From positions 9,315,501 to 9,379,500 of the forward strand of contig NC_074716.1 in NCBI RefSeq assembly GCF_947242115.1: DNA of 64,000 bases. The letters are read 5' to 3'. Origin of the DNA: Biomphalaria glabrata. Taxonomy: Eukaryota; Mollusca; Gastropoda; Planorbidae. Both the position numbers and the translations under genes were made by a program. Below the pieces are notes generated by a model that saw only the letters and a program-made list of their open reading frames with translations, was not told where the DNA came from and made no database searches. Shown here piece after piece: positions 56,560 to 64,000 of this stretch (within the stretch, counting starts at the first letter, position 1; each line of letters opens with the position of its first letter).

Positions 56560-57103
56560 GCATTTTCTAAAATCTTTTTTATAGTTCGTCCATCGTGGTT
56601 CAATGATGACCACTTGTGTCGTCCAGGGGACTAAGGGCTTTGCACAGGGGTTTTGAGACTCCCCATGAAGCTGGTGAGACCTTTGTGAGCCTGGAATGTT
56701 TGGCTTCACGCTGGACAGGTTCTTCCAGATGTCATTGGCCTTGCTTTTTTTTCTCTGACGCTTTTCTTTTGCCCGCGCTGTTCTCTTGTCCTCTGCACTT
56801 TGTGCGGCAGTTTTAATTGCGAGAGCCATGATGCCCTATCGTGTGCTTGTCTTCCAGGTGGCTGGTAACTATAAAAGTTCGGACTGATCTACTTAACTGC
56901 CAATGAAGCTCACGGCCTTTATCGAAAGCATCCCAACTACCGTACCAAAGTGCCAACAATCGGGTGTCGGCTATGGATCGTACACTCGCGAGAGTGCACG
57001 ATTCATCAAGTAAGTTTGCAGTTTGCACCGCGGACATGCTAAAAAAGTCAGTCCTTTGTTGATTGACCATATACTGGCCTTCTTTAACATCTAAATTTGA
57101 CAA
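56560..57103 (-). pseudogene. Unidentified coding relic, probably from a transposable element
   Basis: Two minus-strand frames abut: 57,103-56,813 (96 aa; QRTDFFSMSAVQTANLLDES, SVRSIADTRLLALWYGSWDA, GRELHWQLSRSVRTFIVTS) and 56,829 onward (MALAIKTAAQSAEDKRTARA, KEKRQRKKSKANDIWKNL, WTTQVVIIEPRWTNYKK). The second begins where the first ends, a one-base shift near 56,820, so this looks like one interrupted coding unit followed by a 3' UTR. I do not recognise the family. Protein-like composition and a basic Lys/Arg-rich stretch argue for real former coding sequence. Confidence 0.45.
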
Positions 57104-58555
57104 GAGTTCTTTTGCTTCAAGCAGGCTGACATATTAAATCAGGAAGTGAAAGTTGAAGCTTGCTTTGTTTGCCAGCCTTCAGAACCATGGTTTACAGATA
57201 TCTAAAAGCGTCACGATATCTGTAAAATAAACTGTTACGTTTGAAATGAGAAAACTTTTATAAATGTGAAATTAATTGAAGGTCATAATTACAGGATGCT
57301 TAATTTTGTTTATACGGGAATCTGTAAAAATAATTTACAAGTAGCTGTTACTACCCGGTACACAAGCAATAGTCAGAAAAAATGATGACGGAATAAGGAT
57401 GCATCTTGATCAAGTCACTGGCACAGCTTTACACACACTTGCGGATGATGCATATGTTATAGAAGGCGTGTTATTTTAAGAAGACTGTCGACTTAAAATG
57501 ACACTTAATGAGATCGTTTTTTTTAAACTGGTGAGAGTTAATGCCACTGGTCAAAAAATGTTATGTTTCAGCTTGATATAAAATGTTTCCATTATCATAC
57601 ACTTGTAACAAGTTCAATTGGATATTCCATTAAATATTTAGACCGTAAAATCAAAATAGGATGTAATTAATCCTATATCCTGGAAAAAGAAGTGTCCAAG
57701 GAACAAGTGATTCTGTGCGAACTTTATTGGGTAACTCCTGAGTCTGTTTCAAGTCGTGCAGCAGTTAACAACATGTCATTGGAAGCAGAAATATTCTTTT
57801 GTAAAAATGTGAAAAATATGTTCGTGATTTATAAGACAATCTCATTGTTTGTCTCACTTTACACTTTTAAAATGTTTCTAAAATGTTTGACATGTTTGTG
57901 ATGTTACTTCCGTGTTAAACTAGAGGGGAAGACAGCGGGCAGGGTATGAAGCCAGGACCGCAACGCAGGCAACCATGTGGTCAGTTTCCAACCTTTTTAT
58001 AGCACGAAAAAAAATGTTGTTTTTTCAATGTCGCCTTGAATATGACCATGATAATATTTTCTTTATATATTTTTGCATATGACCTAATTACTATTGTCTT
58101 CGATTCTCCATTTTTGTCGTTTTTATTATTAATTTGTAATGTTCATACAGCCAATCATTTATATATAATGAACTTCACAGACATTTCTAGATCTGGGAGC
58201 TTGTTGTACACATTCTAAGGGGTCCATAGGGCAACAAGATTTTGTCTGCACCACAGTTGCCTTCAACAGAAATGTGATTAAATTGTCTTCCGTACGTTTG
58301 GCTCAACATTATTTGTGATATCTGGAATTGAAATGAAAAATGAAATATAAATTGTTTATATAAAATAATGTAAAATAATTAAAGGTAAATACTTTCAGAA
58401 ATATTTATGTTTAATCATCTGAGCTATAATTAACTAAAATAATTATTATACTTTTTAAGCCAATTTAGTGCTTAGAATTATATTATTCAGGTGGTAGGTG
58501 AATCTCGTAAGCTTTGCTTGGCTACACAACTTGGACAAGAGTGAAGATTTTATGA
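57104..58555. other. Intergenic sequence with a SINE family 3 fragment
   Basis: About 1.45 kb. At 57,925-57,985 (GGGCAGGGTATGAAGCCAGG) lies a reverse fragment of the SINE family 3 head. Otherwise nothing recognised. Confidence 0.45.
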
Positions 58556-58559
58556 ACAT

Positions 58560-58990
58560 GAGAGATTGTAAAGTTATCTATTGTTTCCATTTCATTTTTG
58601 TGTTCACTAAGCCAAGACAGCAGCCAAAATGAAGGACACTAACTCGGCTTATACCACCACTTCAATTAAGTAAAGCTTCTTTCCCTTGTTCAATACCAAA
58701 CAAAGTTATTTATAACCAGTAGTTGATTCACCAATTGCTTAACTTTTTTCTATTGATTTTTGGTAAAATAAACAGTTGTGCAAAATTTCAGCTTGATCCG
58801 AGATTGGGTTTCGGAGAAATAGCGTGTACAAACTTTTGGCCAGACAAACAGACAGACAGATAGACAGAGTTTTTTACCTTTACCTATCCTTTAGTCTGTT
58901 GGACCGTTGGGACACCAAGCAAGACTCGTCGACCGTCTTTCTCCATCCCCCCCTGACAGAGTATGTTGATATGAGCTTTGTAAAAATTAA
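58560..58990 (+). repeat. ~370-bp interspersed repeat, second copy, with a LINE-E tail inserted
   Basis: Homologous to 48,620-48,978. At 58,871-58,954 it is interrupted by 84 bp of LINE-E 3' end (minus orientation, GGTAAA-type tail), flanked by exact GACAGAGT (58,863-58,870 and 58,955-58,962). Confidence 0.75.
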
Positions 58991-60594
58991 GAGCTGTTGA
59001 CCCGTGGGACCAAAAGTGCTACAATCTGGTAGAAACTTCGACACCGCTGCTCCCAAAGTATTTAATAAGGGTTTATTGTCGCTGCAACCAAAAGCTGCAC
59101 GTGCAGGGAAAACTGCTATGTGGTCTACAAGGTTCCAATCATGGCTAATGGGACAGCTTCATTTTGATCACTTTTAGATAAATCTTGAGAAAGACACCCT
59201 CCATTTCAGAGATTAAAAAAAAAATTATTGAATTACTTTTCTACACAAGTCTGGGCTTTAAAGTGATTAAAAATCCACGAGGATTCAAGCAATAGCATAA
59301 CAGCCAAAGCACACTAAAGTGACCTAATCCAGAGCTCCAGACATCGTCACACACCCCCACACACTCCACCAAAAAGACTAAGAAAAATTACAATTACGAA
59401 ATTACGACAGCGTAGACGGCAGGGCTGAGTTTCAAACCGCTTCCTTTTCCAAATAAAAGTTTCTGGGTGGTGGTCAGCAATCTTTTAAAATAAGAGGACG
59501 TAGAAAAACATTTATTGACATATTATCGACTACAATATATTTACATAGAGATAGATTGATAAATATAGGTCTATGTAATAATAATATATCGGAGATTTCC
59601 GTTCGCAAACCCTATCGTTCTGATTACTGTTATATTATGATTTCATATAAAAATTGGATGTTTACAAACAGCACTGTACATTCTTAAAGTGCGTATAATA
59701 CCTGCTACAGTGTATTGACACTAAAAGTGTATTTACCAATAGAGATAAATGTAAATACTCTTCTATGCACTATATTGTTTTTAAATATCAAAGGAACAAA
59801 TATATTTGACGGTATAAATAAACTCGGTGAAATCCTGCTTAGAGTCCTAATGTTTACTTTGTTAAATAAAAGAAAAACATGTTTATGTTTTTTTCAACGA
59901 TGATAAAATACAGTATCGTTGATGGTAATCATTATTGTCTGTCGTTTTGTGTTAAGCTCCTTGTTTCCTTCTAGTCAAAGCACGTGAGCCACTGTTGGCT
60001 AAATGTATTTTTACTTTTGGAGAGAAATGAAGGGTATGTAGAATCGTAGATCAATTAAATAAAAATATTATGTTAAAAAAAATAAAAGTAGACTTAAAAC
60101 AGTTTATTTTATTCTATTATTATTATTATTATGTTAGAAACGAACGAGTATTCATTCTCTCGCGCTGCCAGGGTCGAGTTTCGTTTAAGGGAAACACAAT
60201 TTATAATCAGTTTCCACTGAGGAATTTTCTGGTGGTGTGGTGGGTCTACAGCAGTACCGCCGTCTGACAGGCAACGAGAATGTTCCTAGGAATGCCAAGG
60301 GCCTTGAAGGTATTTGTGAGGTCAGTTGTTATTATCCCTCGGTTGATATAACAATGGGGTATATTGTTGTTTTAGATAACTTCCATAAAAGCTTAATCTC
60401 CAAACCTAGGTTCCCATATTTTCTTTGTTTTTCCATTTCTTATATTATGACTAATTATGAGACAGTGGTACGGCGATGTCAATAACTGCAGCGGTTTTTA
60501 TTTTCCTTTTAGAAACGTACAAATATTAATTATTTGGTACTGCCAGGGTAGAGATCCGTTATTATTATTATTATTAATCATAGTGCTAGTAATA
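58991..60594. other. Intergenic sequence, no gene recognised
   Basis: About 1.6 kb, AT-rich. The open frames at 60,070-60,267 and 60,237-60,485 have no recognisable motifs. Confidence 0.4.
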
Positions 60595-60814
60595 TTATTA
60601 TAGCTTTTTTATATAGCGCTACTTTCATGCTTATAGCATGCTCAGAGCGCTTTGGTCCAATCTCATTTGTTGACCAGTGGGGGGAGGGGGTATCTAGGAG
60701 TTGATTTTCCGTGCTGCCTTTAGGCGCTCAGTAAACTCAACTCTGCCCAAGTCGGGTGTCGAACCTCAAGCCAAGTTTAAGCGCACTTAGCCTCTCGACC
60801 ACGCTCCCCACCGC
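60595..60814 (-). repeat. SINE family 2, near full-length
   Basis: As the copy at 25.2 kb: minus-strand head GGGGAGCGTGGTCGAGAGGC, B box GGTTCGACACC, 3' end TAGCGCTATATAAAAAAGC and an (ATA)n-like tail. Confidence 0.85.
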
Positions 60815-61478
60815 TTCCATATAGTAGTGGTAGTAGTGTAGATGTACTAATAATTGCATATTTGTGAGACGACCTAATCTTTTATCTTAGAATATATTAA
60901 AACTTCCAATAAACAATCAGTATTTACGTTTTGACCTGGATATTATCACAACAAAGAACTTTATCTAAATCCTTGTAGACGTTTTAGATTCTCAATTTAG
61001 AACTTCAATTAAACCCAAACTTTTTGTTATAGAAAACTGAGTTTACTTTTTATTTATATATTTACAAAGAGTTAATTTGAAAGTAGATGCTTGTAGAAAC
61101 ACAACTGAAATGATAATTTAAACAAGTAACATCTCACTAAAACTGCAATTCTTTTCTGTTGTAAGCCTCTTGCCAGTCTCCTCACTTCAACTTCCATACC
61201 AATTCTTTAGTAATTTGAATTACAACACACTACTTTGTGGTCTCATCAGAAACATTTCAGACTACACAAACCAAAACGTCCATCTTATTTTCTCATAGTT
61301 ACATCAAAAAACACGGTCGCAGACTCCAGAACACCGAGGCTTCAGACTTAAAGGACAAAAAGCTTGGTCCCTTCAACTGTTGACCATTGAAGTTTTAAAT
61401 CTTTTCCCCTGGTTACAGTAAAGCATACGTAAATTAATAATTAACTCTCTTAATTCTTATAACAATGTAGGGTCAGAG
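60815..61478. other. Intergenic sequence, no gene recognised
   Basis: About 0.66 kb; nothing recognised. Confidence 0.4.
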
Positions 61479-61740
61479 GCGTAACGAAAGGGGGGCAAGG
61501 AGGGACGATGCCTCGGGCTCCGCCCTCATGGGGGGCTACAAATGCAGAGAGGCGCCAAAAAAAATTACCGATATTTTAGGTAATACATTCTGTTATTTGT
61601 ATTATAGTATTATTAAATACTTTTCATTTATAAGCCTTTATTTCTATGTGATGTTCAAGAAAAATGTGTTCGGGGGGAGGGGGGCGCGCCAGTAAGGTTT
61701 CTTGCCCCGGGCGCATATTTAGCTCAATACGCCTCAGAGT
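61479..61740 (+). mobile_element. Small terminal-inverted-repeat element
   Basis: Starts CAGAGGCGTAACGAAAGGGG and ends, in reverse complement, CTGAGGCGTATTGAGC. G-rich just inside both ends (GGGGGGCAAGG; GCCCCGGGC). No coding frame and no clear target duplication. Confidence 0.55.
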
Positions 61741-61974
61741 GGGGCTTAAGTTTTCTTAAGCTATTTAGATGCGAGGCAAGGACGTAAGCGAGAACTACAT
61801 AAGAGTGAAATTATTGTGGGGTTGCCTCCCCTTGGTCCTTCATTGTCTTTTGTAATTTGTGTCATTCCCAGGTTCTCTCAATGTGTGGGTGTTAGTGATG
61901 GGGATAAATAGTATTGGTTATTTTTTTCAACTCCTGACTGTCACTTCGTAGCAAATGTAAGGTATATTACTGTC

Positions 61975-62082
61975 GGGTGTCGAGCCTCGAGCACCCTTCC
62001 TATGTAGCCAAGACAAGCAAAGTTCAAGCGCACTTAGCCACGTGGTACCGCGTGACACTCTATTCCTCCATGCACGTGATGT
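61975..62082 (-). repeat. SINE family 2, head fragment
   Basis: GTCGGGTGTCGAGCCTCGAG and AAGCGCACTTAGCC match the head region of the copies at 25.2 and 60.6 kb. Confidence 0.75.
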
Positions 62083-62487
62083 CTGCACTCTCCCCCTTTT
62101 GTCTTGAAGGTTAAAGGTCGTATAATGTTTCTGTTAAAAAAAGAAATATATAAATCTACATAATACAAATGATAAAATACAACGCATTACCTGATTCGGA
62201 GTTTTCCTCTGACAATTTGGAGGAACACATTTATTCAGTCAACTTTCAGTTTTACTATTATCAAAAGATGAAGTAACTGGAGTCACGACAATTCAAAAGA
62301 CCGCTTAAACCAGGTACCGAAATTAGGATATTTTTAAGAATAACTATAATATAAACTAAATATTAATTATCGTACTTATCGTGTACTACACTAGCGGATC
62401 CAGAACTTTGAATGTGGGGGGGGGGGCGATTTTTTTCCAAACCCTAACGCCGAGTAAACCCTAACCTTATGCATAAACGTGCGTACA

Positions 62488-62489
<2 letters not shown>

Positions 62490-62523
<34 letters not shown>
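62490..62523. repeat. (TA)n microsatellite
   Basis: About 34 bp of alternating TA abutting the LTR start; before it, a G-rich transposon-end-like patch at 62,393-62,440. Confidence 0.95.
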
Positions 62524-62527
<4 letters not shown>

Positions 62528-64000
62528 ATGACATGATTAGGAAGTAGTTAGGAATTAGTTATTTGTTTCGGGAATAGGGTAAAGTTTTAATTAGCGACAA
62601 GTGACGTGACAGATCTTTAAAAATAAGAACGCTCTAAACGACGCTAGAAGGAGGACGCTTATTGTAAAGTAGTAGACTTGAGTACGACATTATTGACATC
62701 GGACGATTCCCTTTTGAGTATTAAACATATTGTTAGAACAACATATCAGCGTCGACTACATATTTGATTGTTTCGGCCTTTCGCCGGTGTTACTGAAGTG
62801 TTGAATTCAGCGTTACCTACAGTCAGATCTACACTAGACAGATTGTCAAGAATCAACACCGCGCAGAGGTCTTAACAACGTGGCGACCCCAGACTCGGAG
62901 CTCACTGGCATCAACGTTCAGAAGGATAGAAGCCCTCTGTTAGGAGGAGGCAGAAGTTAACGTCATCGGCCTAGTCTGCAGCTAGACCCTGATTATACAG
63001 CCACGTCGGCGAAGGAAAGCCAGTGAGATCCTGGACTCGGAGACCTAGGAGGTAACGAAATATAGATCTAGATCTACATTTGTAATTTGTAAACGCCCAT
63101 ACGTTGGGGCATCGTATTGAAGCCTGTAGTTCGGTATCGAGAAGGCTACAGTTTGTTGAAGGGAAGAAAACCGTCCTGTCGAAGCCGTACTGAAGAGATA
63201 TCGCCTGCCCGGCATCTTGAGAACGAACGTGAAGATCACCTCTGCAAGGCCAAGATCGACCGTTGAGGTCACGCCAAAGAACTTGTGACGTAGGAACCAT
63301 CTTACTGCCTACGGCACTTAAGTACAGTAGTGCTAATCTGATCTACGTCTCGGCTGAATCTGTGCTACACGTTAGATAGCCAGATAGCCGGTATTTTAGC
63401 ACTGGACTTTGACTTTGTCGCTGGGTCAACTGTTGGACCGTTCCAGTTTCACGTTGGACAGACGACCACCTGGAACCACCGTACCTGCCTTGGAACCAGC
63501 AACCGGAACCAGACTCTACGTCACCGACGAACCGGAGCCAGACGACAGATCACCGTGAACCAGAACCAGACGCCGTACCACCGAAGAACCGGAGCCGTTG
63601 CAGACCAGTACCAAAGGACCTTGGAGAGCCGAAACGTTCGCTGTCGTTATCTCACCGCTAGGGAAGACATCGCCGTGAGCCTTGCCGCCGGGACAGACAT
63701 TAGCGTAGGAAGAGTGGACCCGAGACTGACTGTGGAGTTATCGCATCGCCGCTTCTTAGACAGATAAGTCAAGTGTTATTTAACTACTTTCTCCTTAGAA
63801 TAATTAGAGTCTGTAGGGAAGTGACCACTCGCTAGATTATCACTACCAGGTTAAATCGTGGTGGATTGGGGATATCCTTAAAATTAGGTGTAATCTAGCA
63901 AGAGGTCCAGATATACGTTTAGCTGTTAATTCGTTCTGTGTGTGAATGTGAATCATTTAGTTAATCATTTTTAGTAACGTCATGTATTAATTGTTTGCAA
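62524..64000 (+). mobile_element. 5' end of an LTR retrotransposon (Gypsy-like), fossil, runs off the window
   Basis: A 354-bp LTR (62,524-62,877) begins TGTTATGACATG and ends GAGGTCTTAACA (TGTTA...TAACA). Three bases on is TGGCGACCCCAGACTCGG, a primer-binding site of the TGGCGACC type common in Gypsy elements. The following 1.1 kb is a G+C-richer leader; no gag motif is recognisable before the edge. Family by ends and primer site; whether the element is whole cannot be judged from this window. Confidence 0.75.

Noticed and set aside
63555-63767. 70-codon frame in the LTR element leader
   Set aside because: No gag-like motif; left as part of the leader.

Overview
The window looks like nuclear DNA of a gastropod mollusc, most likely a freshwater pulmonate of the Biomphalaria/Bulinus/Lymnaea type. 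This is inferred from the large GRL101-like receptor, the spliced IAP-type gene, the AT-rich repeat-dense background and several snail-style tRNA-derived SINEs. No prokaryotic signal is present.

Only two protein-coding host genes can be supported, both on the plus strand. (1) At 15.2-19.5 kb there is a two-exon gene for a type-C LGR / GRL101-like G-protein-coupled receptor of 1,164 aa: signal peptide, vWA-like, C-type-lectin-like, one LDLa module, leucine-rich repeats and seven membrane helices. Its 37-nt signal-peptide exon plus about 170 bp of upstream sequence is duplicated 3.4 kb upstream (11.82-12.01 kb), with the same exon length, phase and splice donor. (2) At 45.1-52.2 kb there is a five-exon inhibitor-of-apoptosis-type gene (599 aa as modelled): an unfamiliar N-terminal region of about 260 aa starting with a hydrophobic segment, a non-canonical BIR, a canonical BIR split by a GC-AG intron, and a C-terminal RING. 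All introns of both genes are phase 1.

The remainder is mostly transposon debris. 0-12 kb: SINEs, LINE fragments, a 681-bp hAT element with a perfect 8-bp target duplication, an L2/CR1-like LINE (6.8-8.7 kb) and a 26-copy, 41-bp minisatellite (9.37-10.44 kb). 12-15 kb: LINE remnant, a long pyrimidine tract and a MITE. 19.5-45 kb: many LINE ends, a LINE inserted in a LINE (29.7-31.2 kb), a MITE inserted in a MITE of its own family (32.05-32.67 kb), a solo LTR (33.3-34.0 kb), a GC-rich retrotransposed unit with an 11-bp duplication (34.6-35.0 kb), a terminal-inverted-repeat element with internal tandem repeats (38.0-39.9 kb) and a composite hAT (40.4-41.8 kb). 45-52 kb: the IAP introns hold an LTR fossil, another MITE copy and LINE/hAT pieces. 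52-64 kb: hAT MITE, a solo LTR inside a LINE fragment, SINEs, an unidentified coding relic (56.3-57.1 kb) and, at the right edge, the 5' end of an LTR retrotransposon (62.5 kb onward).

The two genes do not obviously act in one pathway. A lectin-bearing receptor and an IAP are both families that have expanded in molluscs and are often discussed with innate immunity, but nothing in the sequence links them directly. All calls were made by reading the sequence without database searches; family names for repeats are by motif recognition.
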